Positions 29,420-36,603 of a DNA stretch of 39,866 nucleotides are shown here, piece after piece. Under the pieces are notes generated by a model that was given only the letters and a program-made list of their open reading frames with translations, was not told the DNA's origin and made no database searches. Made by a program: the position numbers and the translations under genes. Position 1 is the stretch's first letter. The number at the start of each line of letters is the position of its first letter. The stretch comes from Bacteroidaceae bacterium (GTDB taxonomy: Bacteria > Bacteroidota > Bacteroidia > Bacteroidales > Bacteroidaceae), in NCBI GenBank assembly GCA_017547205.1, contig JAFYQH010000038.1, forward strand, positions 1 to 39,866, written 5' to 3'.

Positions 29420-30070
29420 CTATTTATTTATTGTAATACTACCGTTACACAAGGCCAACGCGTGTGAGAGGAACGCACTTGCAGCATCATACTTCTCGAA
29501 CATGTTGTACAGCAATGCCGCGCACTGGTACGCTACAGCATCGTCCATTCCGCTGTCATAACCGTCAAGACCAGCCTTGGCATCGAATGACGCCTCGTAG
29601 ACAAAACGTTCCAGTACCACCTCGCCCTTAAAAGGATAAAGATTTACAACCCTGTTCCCCGCGCTGTCCGTACCCTCCACACATACAGGCCTGCAAGCTC
29701 CGGCACGGGTATGTGGCGATGCCTGGCATGCAGCCTGGCGTGAAATTACAGGATAAAGGATTGTACACTCCCGTTCCCAGCAATCGAGCTTAAGCGACAA
29801 CACCGATACAAAGTCACGCGGCACAGCCATATATCCGCTGCCGTCACCATTGTCGTGAAGCTCCGCATTCCCGGGCGACACACACCTCGCATTCACGCGT
29901 TTCCCCTGGGCCTTGTTTTTCTGCACCAGGCTGACCGCCTGCGGCAGAAGAGCCTCTATGCTTTTGTCAAAGGAGCGCGCATCGTCGCTCAGCAGGGAAA
30001 CGGACACGTCATCCCCCACCTCGTTCACAAGCACGCGCACCCTCTTGACAAGTTCTTCGGTTGCAATCAT
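29420..30070 (-). CDS. Head-tail connector/adaptor candidate
   Basis: 216 aa, MIATEELVKRVRVLVNEVGD onward. The C-terminal part DDAVAYQCAALLYNMFEKYD, then AASAFLSHALALC, is a helical segment of a kind seen in phage adaptor proteins that sit below the portal. The position after the capsid gene and before lysis genes supports this. It begins at an ATG overlapping the previous stop (ATGA). No catalytic motif is visible. The adaptor call is mostly from context. Confidence 0.5.
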   Translation of the reverse strand: MIATEELVKRVRVLVNEVGDDVSVSLLSDDARSFDKSIEALLPQAVSLVQKNKAQGKRVNARCVSPGNAELHDNGDGSGYMAVPRDFVSVLSLKLDCWERECTILYPVISRQAACQASPHTRAGACRPVCVEGTDSAGNRVVNLYPFKGEVVLERFVYEASFDAKAGLDGYDSGMDDAVAYQCAALLYNMFEKYDAASAFLSHALALCNGSITINK

Positions 30071-30492
30071 GGCCAATCGGGGAATGACAAACCTTTAGAC
30101 CCGGCCACAGCTTTCACGGCAGCCTTGTTCTGCAATTCGCCCAAGGCGCAACCGTACGGTTCGGCCATGAGGTAAGCCCTTGCCTGCTGCAGGTTCGTCA
30201 CGCCGGTAACCGCAACCGTTGCTGCTGTAGCCCCCTCATCAGCGGGAACATCGCCATGCCCATCGCCTATAACCTCGGAATGGCCCACCCTTATCTCGCC
30301 TCTTCTGAATGCATCGCTATTCTCTATTGCACGCTGGAACAACGCATTGTCTGTTGTATACTGCGCAGGATAGACACCGGTGGAATTCACCGCACCCCCT
30401 GTAAACTCAATTCTCACGAGCGCCTTGCCAATCCTGAAATAGCTGTTGCGCTCAATCTGTCCATGTATCTCGTATGTAACTCTCTTCTTCAT
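30067..30492 (-). CDS. Phage structural protein candidate following the capsid gene
   Basis: 141 aa, MKKRVTYEIHGQIERNSYFR onward, predicted beta strands, then an Ala/Val/Thr-rich stretch (TAATVAVTGVTNLQQARAYL). It lies 77 nt after the capsid gene and is coupled by ATGA to the connector-type gene. A capsid-decoration or head-completion role fits the place. I recognise no domain. Confidence 0.5.
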   Translation of the reverse strand: MKKRVTYEIHGQIERNSYFRIGKALVRIEFTGGAVNSTGVYPAQYTTDNALFQRAIENSDAFRRGEIRVGHSEVIGDGHGDVPADEGATAATVAVTGVTNLQQARAYLMAEPYGCALGELQNKAAVKAVAGSKGLSFPDWP

Positions 30493-30569
30493 GATAATAA
30501 CAGTTGTTTTTTAAGAAGTACCGGTGCGGGATTGCCATCCGGCAGCACCGGTACTCCCGCTTTCACACA

Positions 30570-32189
30570 TCAGACGAGTATCTCACCCGTATATTCAACC
30601 CAAGTAGTACCATTGTATGTCACTACAGTACCGGCACTGAACCACAGTTTTGAAGTACCGTTGACGATATGGTTCACGTCGGCCGACAGAATCACCACAT
30701 CGTTCAGGTTAGGCGAATCGGGCAACGAAGCCGCGCTTGTCACACGTGAAGCACCCGGAATGTCGCTTTCCTCGGCCGACCCGTTGACCCAGATGTGAGA
30801 GTACCCCTTGAGACAGAGGCAGTCGATTGTCATCACCACCTCGCGCTTGGCCTCCTCGCCGTCCACGTTCTCGGTCTTTGCATCCTCATTCTTCATGTAG
30901 TAGCGCACCAGTCCGTTCTCGTCGATGAGACCACCGCAATGTGCATAGCCCAAGGCATCGAGTGTCGGGTCGTGGATAAGGTCAATGTCACCGAACACGG
31001 TATGTATCTTCGTGCATTCAATACCGAACACCTTGTCGCCAGTCACGCTGATATTCTTGTGCAGAGTAAGGTCAATCTTCTGGATATCATTGAGCAGCTG
31101 CTTGCCCAAGAGCCAGATAGCCCTCTTTGTACAATTGAATCCCGTGAACTTCACCATAGAAAGGTTTATAAGATCGGCAAATGTAATCCTGGACGAAAGA
31201 TCATACTGGCGCTTGAACTGCCAGCGTATACCCTTTGAGAAATAATCCCACTGGTATCCCATGGCATTGTCCATTGCCTGCACCTTGAACTTGCCCGGCT
31301 GCCCTACCCACGCTGTGCGACAGCTCTCAAGACGGAACTGGCGCAGTACAGCCTCGGCAATCTGTGCCTCGCTGAACTGTATGCGTTTCTTCTGTGCGGC
31401 AAAGTAGTCGCTGACGATACTGTTGCAGAGCTGTTTCTGCAGATACATGCGCTCTGGTACCGGCACGATGGTAGACGGAGCGATGAATTTCTGTGTCTCG
31501 TACGCAGCCGAAGAGAGAAGAATAACCTCTGTACCGGCCGGTATGGTAGGAACCACACAATACTCGTCGGTGGCATTCACCTTGGGGCCGTTCACCGCCA
31601 TGGCGATAGGAGCCTCTGTAGTATTGTTCTTGTCCACGAAGAAGAGCATGAGATCGACACCCGGGAGTTCTATCTGCCCGGTAGCGTCATAGCCGTTCAC
31701 CCCCTTGCATATTGCAGTATAGTACTCCTGGAAAATCTTTCTCTCGCCGGTAGTAGAGAAAGGAATCTCGGCACGCGTGGCATTGATACCCGTGTATACG
31801 GTATTCGTAAATGCCTTCGAACGTTTGTCGTCGATAAGGTAATGGTCGACCTCGAAGGAGTTCACGCGCACCTGGCGGCGTATCCTGCGCTTTATTGTAT
31901 CGATGACACTCTCGTCACTCGCGATGCTGATTATCTGGTCATCGACATCGGCATCAATGAAGTCCGTACCCAACTCGCTCCCGTTTGAAACCGTCGTAGC
32001 ATCACCGCTGCCCTGCGTCGCAAGGCCACCGATACCGTTTGACGGCTTGGGCGAGCCTGCAGGCACCACATTCACTGTCGCAAGTGCAAGCCCTGCCATC
32101 TCATCCCCGAAAAGACAAAGAATCACGGCCAGCAGCGACACAAACACAAAAAGAGGGTTCTCCCTCAGGAAAGAAAAAATTCTTTTCAT
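30570..32189 (-). CDS. Major capsid protein
   Basis: 539 aa. After an N-terminal arm, the region IRRQVRVNSFEVDHYLIDDK, then IPFSTTGERKIFQEYY, and later segments fit an HK97-fold capsid protein of the kind found in Bacteroidales podovirus-like phages. The C-terminus (VVTYNGTTWVEYTGEILV) could be a small surface domain. It directly follows the scaffold gene, the usual pairing. Odd feature: residues 12-28 (PLFVFVSLLAVILCLFG) form a strong hydrophobic segment preceded by KR, like a signal peptide or membrane anchor, which is unexpected in a capsid subunit. Confidence 0.75.
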   Translation of the reverse strand: MKRIFSFLRENPLFVFVSLLAVILCLFGDEMAGLALATVNVVPAGSPKPSNGIGGLATQGSGDATTVSNGSELGTDFIDADVDDQIISIASDESVIDTIKRRIRRQVRVNSFEVDHYLIDDKRSKAFTNTVYTGINATRAEIPFSTTGERKIFQEYYTAICKGVNGYDATGQIELPGVDLMLFFVDKNNTTEAPIAMAVNGPKVNATDEYCVVPTIPAGTEVILLSSAAYETQKFIAPSTIVPVPERMYLQKQLCNSIVSDYFAAQKKRIQFSEAQIAEAVLRQFRLESCRTAWVGQPGKFKVQAMDNAMGYQWDYFSKGIRWQFKRQYDLSSRITFADLINLSMVKFTGFNCTKRAIWLLGKQLLNDIQKIDLTLHKNISVTGDKVFGIECTKIHTVFGDIDLIHDPTLDALGYAHCGGLIDENGLVRYYMKNEDAKTENVDGEEAKREVVMTIDCLCLKGYSHIWVNGSAEESDIPGASRVTSAASLPDSPNLNDVVILSADVNHIVNGTSKLWFSAGTVVTYNGTTWVEYTGEILV

Positions 32190-32225
32190 AAATAAAACAT
32201 TATTGGTTGATTAAGAAAAAAGAAA

Positions 32226-33005
32226 TCATGCATTCAGAGCCTTATCTATCAGCGAGTTCTTCCTGCGTACAGGCTCATTCACCGGAGCAACGCTGCTCAT
32301 GCCCTTCGGGAGCCCGTCGCCATACTCCTCCTTCATGCGCTGGATATTGGTATTGCGCCCTTTTATATCACCCGCGACAAAAGCATCTTCGACATCCTTA
32401 TCATATGTAAGTGCATGGTCAAGAGCAAGACACACCTCCTTGGAATATTTTCCTGTAAGGATCGGGAACACCAGACGCTCCCAAACATCGTCCATGAAAG
32501 CCTGCATGTCATAACCGCGTTCCTCACAGAATGCCACTATCACAGGCATGCTCTCCTGCAGGTTCGCTTCATACTCACGACGGTCCTCGGCTACACGTGC
32601 GGCCTCGGCCATCCGTTCCTCATCGGCAAGAAGCATATCCCTGTACTCCGGGCTGTTCTCATCCATTTCAACGAACTGGCGTCCGAAATAACGCGCCACT
32701 GCACTTTGGGCATTACGTTTGCCCTCTATCATGTCCATTAGCATCTGCGCCAGACGCGGATCCCGTTCAAGAGCATCGGCGAGTCTCCTGTTCTGTTCCC
32801 TGTTGATGTAGAGATGATGCATCAGCATCTCCTGTGAAAGAGCGTCACACAACTCAAAATCATTACCGAAGAACTCCTTCAATCCCTCCTCGAGTTCCAT
32901 ATAAGGATTATGGCCAGCCTGTTCGGGCTGCGTCGGGACATCACTTGCGGAACCCTGCCTTGCAGGCACATCCGCCCTGTTAACATACTTGTTGTACTGT
33001 TCCAT
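32226..33005 (-). CDS. Capsid scaffolding protein candidate
   Basis: 259 aa starting MEQYNKYVNRADVPARQGSA, with a disordered N-terminus, a long acidic helical body rich in Glu, Arg and Met (DERMAEAARVAEDRREYEAN) and a short basic C-terminus (PVRRKNSLIDKAL). This is the typical layout of scaffolds, whose basic tail binds the capsid protein during procapsid assembly. It is the first gene of operon B, immediately before the capsid gene. The ATG at 33005 is chosen; the frame extends to 33056, but that part overlaps the promoter. Confidence 0.72.
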   Translation of the reverse strand: MEQYNKYVNRADVPARQGSASDVPTQPEQAGHNPYMELEEGLKEFFGNDFELCDALSQEMLMHHLYINREQNRRLADALERDPRLAQMLMDMIEGKRNAQSAVARYFGRQFVEMDENSPEYRDMLLADEERMAEAARVAEDRREYEANLQESMPVIVAFCEERGYDMQAFMDDVWERLVFPILTGKYSKEVCLALDHALTYDKDVEDAFVAGDIKGRNTNIQRMKEEYGDGLPKGMSSVAPVNEPVRRKNSLIDKALNA

Positions 33006-33028
33006 AAATAATCTGTTTTTTACGACAG

Positions 33029-33072
33029 CAAAGGAACAACAGGAAGCAGGGAACAAGGTTGCGGAATTGACA
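33029..33072 (-). promoter_or_regulatory. Shared-type promoter of operon B
   Basis: On the minus strand, TGTCAATTCCGCAACC (33072-33057) is followed by exactly 20 nt, then TTCCTTTG (33036-33029), then 23 nt to the ATG at 33005. Element and box match those of operon A 17 kb away. Confidence 0.75.
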
Positions 33073-33083
33073 ATATACGAAAA

Positions 33084-33123
33084 GGGGGGATGACCCTTTA
33101 TTGATTTTTTTGGTCACCCCCCC
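33084..33123 (-). terminator. Terminator of the sigma-factor operon
   Basis: GGGGGG-A-TGACC (33084-33095) pairs with GGTCA-C-CCCCCC (33112-33123), one mismatch. A short T-run follows in the minus direction. It lies just upstream of the operon B promoter and insulates it. Confidence 0.65.
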
Positions 33124-33186
33124 TCTAGTAGGTTGAATACAAAGAGCCTCACCAATGAAACCCTTTGCCCTACAAGCAATTTATGG

Positions 33187-33552
33187 CTACATCATCTCCT
33201 TGCCTAAATTATAGGTCTCTACAACACCCAGTAGGGCAAGCATATAATAAGGCAGGTTAGAGAGAAGAAACCCGTCGGGAAACGGTTGCGCTGCAACAAA
33301 ATAGCTGTATAGCGTCAAGATGGATGCAACCACATCCTGGTGGAAGAAGAATACCCCCACTATAGCCATGCTCCAGATTGCAAGCACAAGTACAAGCCGC
33401 ATTGTTATCAATGGCGAACGTACCCCACGCGGCAACTCGCACATTATTCGCCTGCGTTCCATCTCCATGGCCTTTGACTGTCGACTCTCCATGGATGCAC
33501 CATATACTCTGCCGAACAGTTCACCAATTCTTTTGTCATAATCATTTGTCAT
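33187..33552 (-). CDS. Small membrane protein following the ECF sigma factor
   Basis: 121 aa with a cytoplasmic basic N-terminus and two membrane regions (LVLVLAIWSMAIVGVFFF and LPYYMLALLGVVETY). It overlaps the sigma gene by four nt (ATGA). Genes in this place often encode anti-sigma factors, but the zinc anti-sigma motif (HxxxCxxC) is absent. The anti-sigma role is therefore only a suggestion from context. Confidence 0.6.
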   Translation of the reverse strand: MTNDYDKRIGELFGRVYGASMESRQSKAMEMERRRIMCELPRGVRSPLITMRLVLVLAIWSMAIVGVFFFHQDVVASILTLYSYFVAAQPFPDGFLLSNLPYYMLALLGVVETYNLGKEMM

Positions 33553-34076
33553 AGCCTTTCATCCTCTATAAGTTCCTTCATTCTTTTCCTGCCACGGCTC
33601 AAGTGCGACCTTACCGTTGCCTCGTTTATAGCAGTTATCTCCGCAATCTGCCTCGTCGGCATACCTTCAAGATAAAACAACGTCATGCACGCCCTGCAGG
33701 GCGGCGAAAGTTCGGCAAGAGCACCATGAAGCCGTTCCGCATCATCGTCATACTCCTCGACCGCCACATCTGTAGCAGAAGAGAGATGTTCTGTCGGTCT
33801 GCGGCAACGGCAATAGTCAATGAACACATTGTATGCAATACGGTAGAGCCATGTCGAGAAACGGCTTCTCAAACTGAAGCTCCTTATGTTCAGCCACACC
33901 TTTATAAAAACCTCCTGCGTCAAGTCATCGCTCAAAGCATCGTCACCACCCGTCTGCGCCATCATCATCCTGCGCACCTGTGCATGATACCTGTCAAGCA
34001 ATTTGCCGAAAGCACGTTCATCGTCAAAAAGAACAATCCGCGAAATCCAAGCTATCTCCTCGATAGTGTTTTTCAT
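33549..34076 (-). CDS. ECF-type RNA polymerase sigma factor
   Basis: 175 aa. Region 2 is clear (DDLTQEVFIKVWLNIRSF, then RFSTWLYRIAYNVFIDYCR). Region 4 carries the helix-turn-helix (MPTRQIAEITAINEATVRSH, then LSRGRKRMKELI). Region 1.1 and region 3 are absent, as in ECF sigma factors. It is in the middle of a three-gene unit with membrane proteins on both sides. It lies between the capsid and terminase operons, whose promoters have a vegetative -7 box, so direct control of those by this sigma is not indicated. Confidence 0.93.
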   Translation of the reverse strand: MKNTIEEIAWISRIVLFDDERAFGKLLDRYHAQVRRMMMAQTGGDDALSDDLTQEVFIKVWLNIRSFSLRSRFSTWLYRIAYNVFIDYCRCRRPTEHLSSATDVAVEEYDDDAERLHGALAELSPPCRACMTLFYLEGMPTRQIAEITAINEATVRSHLSRGRKRMKELIEDERL

Positions 34077-34088
34077 GCAATAAATTGA

Positions 34089-34877
34089 CTATTTCGTATC
34101 CTCCACAACATTCTCCGCAACCTTTTCCACATCAGTTTCCTCCTCACCGGAATCATGTGACACCCTGCCATTCCTCTTTATCCTGAACTCGAAACGCGGC
34201 ATATTGTATATCCTGTCGAGTTTAACAATGGAATAGAACAGAATGAAAGCACCAGGAAGGTACGACAGGAAAAAGGCATCACCGAAATCATGGAAGAACA
34301 ACATTCCTGAAATAATAATCGACAGGCCCAACAGCGCATTTACGCAGGTAAGCGACCCTATATTGTTCTGTATAAACCTGGCATTCCTCATATCCATAAT
34401 AGCATATACCACCAGATACATCGCAACACACCCGAAGAACTTTGAGCTGTCGCTGTGATTATCCAATGCAAAGAAGAACAGCACCACACCAATCAACAAC
34501 AGCAACACCTTGGCCATGGAGAAATCAACCCTTTTCCGTACCACCATTCTCCCTTCATTGTCAATGGCAACCTTGCCGTCGACCACTCTGCGCTGCATAA
34601 CCTGTTCCGATGTAGGCACCATTCCCTGCCGCACCATCTCCGTAAGCAGTTCAAGATGCATCTTCTCGCGCTTGGTCCTGTGCCTTATTGAAAAAAATAT
34701 GACCGCAAAAAGCAGCAATATGAACATAACCCCAATACCCAAGCCACAATACGCAAGCCGTTCTTCATACGAATACAAATACACACCATTACTGTAGTTG
34801 CAGAATCCTTCGGCCGGAACAAGCACCATAGCTATTGCAACAAGCACCGTTTTCATTACTTTTTTCAAATTTTCCAT
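34089..34877 (-). CDS. Membrane protein preceding the ECF sigma factor (DUF6249-like)
   Basis: 262 aa with an N-terminal signal-like segment (VLVAIAMVLVPAEGFC), then about five to six membrane helices, a cytoplasmic loop with EMVRQGMVPTSEQVMQRR, and an acidic C-terminal tail. The pattern (short TM, 'E...G..P...', TM pairs) resembles DUF6249-type proteins encoded beside Bacteroidetes ECF sigma factors. It is first in the operon, 12 nt before the sigma gene. A sensory or sigma-sequestering role is possible but not shown. Confidence 0.6.
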   Translation of the reverse strand: MENLKKVMKTVLVAIAMVLVPAEGFCNYSNGVYLYSYEERLAYCGLGIGVMFILLLFAVIFFSIRHRTKREKMHLELLTEMVRQGMVPTSEQVMQRRVVDGKVAIDNEGRMVVRKRVDFSMAKVLLLLIGVVLFFFALDNHSDSSKFFGCVAMYLVVYAIMDMRNARFIQNNIGSLTCVNALLGLSIIISGMLFFHDFGDAFFLSYLPGAFILFYSIVKLDRIYNMPRFEFRIKRNGRVSHDSGEEETDVEKVAENVVEDTK

Positions 34878-34904
34878 ATTTTATAAAATGTCAGTTTACC
34901 ATTA

Positions 34905-34931
34905 GACGATAACAGCAATACAAATGTTGCA
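34905..34931 (-). promoter_or_regulatory. Candidate ECF-type promoter of the sigma operon
   Basis: The minus strand reads TGCAAC (34931-34926), 17 nt, CGTC (34908-34905), similar to the AAC...CGTC form of many ECF promoters, 27 nt before the operon start. This would fit autoregulation. Confidence 0.45.
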
Positions 34932-35013
34932 TTCACATACGATTTTTTTGCACCTGTGAAACATGCAGGAATCCACGCCGGGCAAGGTCGGAACAGAACT
35001 GTTGATAACTAAT

Positions 35014-35056
35014 TGGCAAAACCGCATGTTTTTAGCCGTTTTCGACTATATTTTTG
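35014..35056 (+). promoter_or_regulatory. Promoter of the 144-aa gene with degenerate shared-type element
   Basis: TATTTTTG at 35049-35056 is a perfect -7 box, 16 nt before the ATG. TGGCA-N5-GCA at 35014-35026 resembles the TGTCA-N5-GCA core of the strong sites, at a distance one base shorter. A GACTA-N8-TAGTC inverted repeat (35044-35061) covers the box. Confidence 0.45.
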
Positions 35057-35072
35057 TAGTCAAAAAAGCAGT

Positions 35073-35507
35073 ATGGAAAACACATTGAACTGTTCTGTTC
35101 GCGAGATGCGCAAGCAGGACGTTATCGACAGCTTCTTTGACTCATTGAAGGAGCTCAGGCAAACCAAGCCCTTTGCCACACAGAACGAAGTCATAGAACA
35201 TGCAGTAAAGAAAGGAGCTCCAAGGTTCTATGTAACGTTCGAGAACGCCAGACGATTCATTTCGCTCCTCGCCCGCAAGAAGAAACTGCCGCTCATCAAC
35301 AGCAACAAGCTCGAGATGTACAAGGAGATATACCGTCGCTACATGAAACAGGTCAAGGACTGCAGCAAACGCTACAAATACCTTATACTCGAAAGAATCA
35401 TCGAAGAGCCGGCACCGTCGTTCTACCTCGACGAAGAGACCTTCCGCGGCATCATCTACAAGACCCTGCGCGACAGGAAGAATGCGCGCACACATAACCG
35501 CGCATGA
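35073..35507 (+). CDS. 144-aa basic protein with duplicated motif, possible DNA-binding regulator
   Basis: The protein contains two copies of a module of about 32 residues: residues 39-69 (VIEHAVKKGAPRFYVTFENA and on) and 104-135 (ILERIIEEPAPSFYLDEETF and on). Common pattern: hydrophobic-x-E, then AP-x-FY-[VL]-x-x-E-x-x-R, then a basic tail. A linker rich in Lys, Arg and Tyr joins them. The charge and the repeated helical unit suggest nucleic-acid binding, but I know no assigned function. It has its own promoter and terminator and precedes the terminase operon. It is a candidate for a regulator or small terminase-like protein. The ATG at 35073 fits the -7 box. Confidence 0.6.
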   Translation: MENTLNCSVREMRKQDVIDSFFDSLKELRQTKPFATQNEVIEHAVKKGAPRFYVTFENARRFISLLARKKKLPLINSNKLEMYKEIYRRYMKQVKDCSKRYKYLILERIIEEPAPSFYLDEETFRGIIYKTLRDRKNARTHNRA

Positions 35508-35516
35508 AAACAACCA

Positions 35517-35543
35517 CATCACTCGCCTTTTTGGTGAGTGATG
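35517..35543 (+). terminator. Terminator after the 144-aa gene
   Basis: CATCACTCGCC (35517-35527) and GGTGAGTGATG (35533-35543) pair with one wobble around a T5 loop. A T-rich stretch follows. It separates the 144-aa gene from the terminase operon. Confidence 0.7.
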
Positions 35544-35560
35544 TTCTTCTACTTCAGTTC

Positions 35561-35604
35561 TGTCGAAACAACAACCTTGACAGGAGCGTCACACATTATT
35601 TTTG
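35561..35604 (+). promoter_or_regulatory. Shared-type promoter of the terminase operon
   Basis: TGTCGAAACAACAACC (35561-35576), matching TGTC-N7-CAACC, then exactly 20 nt, then TATTTTTG (35597-35604), then 18 nt to the ATG at 35623. A conventional -33 TTG at 35577-35579 also exists. Confidence 0.72.
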
Positions 35605-35622
35605 CACCATACAAACAATACT

Positions 35623-36129
35623 ATGGAAAAGATAACACTGCAAGTCGATTTGGATGCCGTCTATAAGCGACTATTCAAGGAGAGCGGCTATGTTGCGCGC
35701 TCACGCTCGGCAATGGGATTGTCCGACCAGTTGGCCGACAGCATAACATTGACCGGAGACGAAAGGCCTGTCATCGAGAAATGGATAACAAGCTGTGTGA
35801 ACGAGATTGTGCATAGCATGAACCGTTACCTGGGACCATGTTCGGCAACACACTGCAGAACCGGCGAAAACGATGCCGGGCAGTATACAATATCGGTCAT
35901 TGTGCCACACAACTACCCTGACGGACTGGCCATGCCCATTAAAGAATGTATAATAGACTTTATTTTCTACAATACAATGCAACATTGGTACACCATTATT
36001 AAACCCGACGAGGCAAACATTATGGCAGTACATCTCCAGGAGAGCGCAGCCCGCCTGCGTGAACTTCTTACACAGCGCAAACGCCCGGCAAAGGGATACG
36101 GAAAAAATGAAAACGTCATAGAACTATGA
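35623..36129 (+). CDS. Phage-type protein, first of a paralogous pair upstream of the terminase
   Basis: 168 aa, MEKITLQVDLDAVYKRLFKE onward. It shares a layout with the next gene: a helical N-terminal half with VNEIVHSMNRYL, a central beta segment (YTISVIVPHNY), then IKECIIDFIFYNTMQHWYTI and a KPDEAN segment, and a basic tail. I recognise no family. The place in front of the large terminase and the particle-type promoter suggest a head-completion or packaging-linked role. The ATG at 35623 is chosen over a TTG at 35602, which lies inside the -7 box. Confidence 0.55.
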   Translation: MEKITLQVDLDAVYKRLFKESGYVARSRSAMGLSDQLADSITLTGDERPVIEKWITSCVNEIVHSMNRYLGPCSATHCRTGENDAGQYTISVIVPHNYPDGLAMPIKECIIDFIFYNTMQHWYTIIKPDEANIMAVHLQESAARLRELLTQRKRPAKGYGKNENVIEL

Positions 36130-36602
36130 AAAACACTATACTCATCACGTGGAACGAACTGCAACAGCAGATTGATTTAAGAAACTTCTACATGGGAGAG
36201 TCGGCCAAACGTAAGGAACCCGATGCCGACACCATACAAAGCAGCAAAGACGATGAAGAACTGCTCATAATATTCGCACGGCAGGCGTGCAATGAGCTTG
36301 TTACTGCTGTTGCCCTTCGTTTCCCGTCAATATCCGTCACCGTAGACAACAAGTACATTTCATTGGAATTCGAGACCATCAGCACATGCCGCAAAGATTT
36401 GCTTCCTATGCTGAAACAAGCCATAGCCGACTATATCAGCAATGAAGTGACAATGCAATGGTTGCTTGTACGTCAGCCACAAATGGCAAACACAAATATA
36501 TCCCTCAAGAATAGCCTGTACAACAACGTACAGCAGATGTTCGCAAAATTCTATGACTCGACAAGAACAAGACGACGTGCAACCGACCTTGCAGGAATAT
36601 GA
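36126..36602 (+). CDS. Phage-type protein, second of the paralogous pair
   Basis: 158 aa, coupled to the previous gene by ATGA. Segments align in order with its neighbour: QACNELVTAVALRF with VNEIVHSMNRYL, then ISLEFETI with YTISVIVP, then LKQAIADYISNEVTMQWLLV with IKECIIDFIFYNTMQHWYTI, then RQPQMAN with KPDEAN. An old duplication is likely, giving two subunits that might pair with each other. The function is unknown. Confidence 0.55.
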   Translation: MKNTILITWNELQQQIDLRNFYMGESAKRKEPDADTIQSSKDDEELLIIFARQACNELVTAVALRFPSISVTVDNKYISLEFETISTCRKDLLPMLKQAIADYISNEVTMQWLLVRQPQMANTNISLKNSLYNNVQQMFAKFYDSTRTRRRATDLAGI

Positions 36603-36603
36603 T

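Noticed and set aside
33549-34076. ECF sigma factor as the direct activator of the particle operons
   Set aside because: The particle promoters carry a TAnnTTTG-type -7 box used by the primary sigma factor, unlike the ECF-like sequence before the sigma operon itself.
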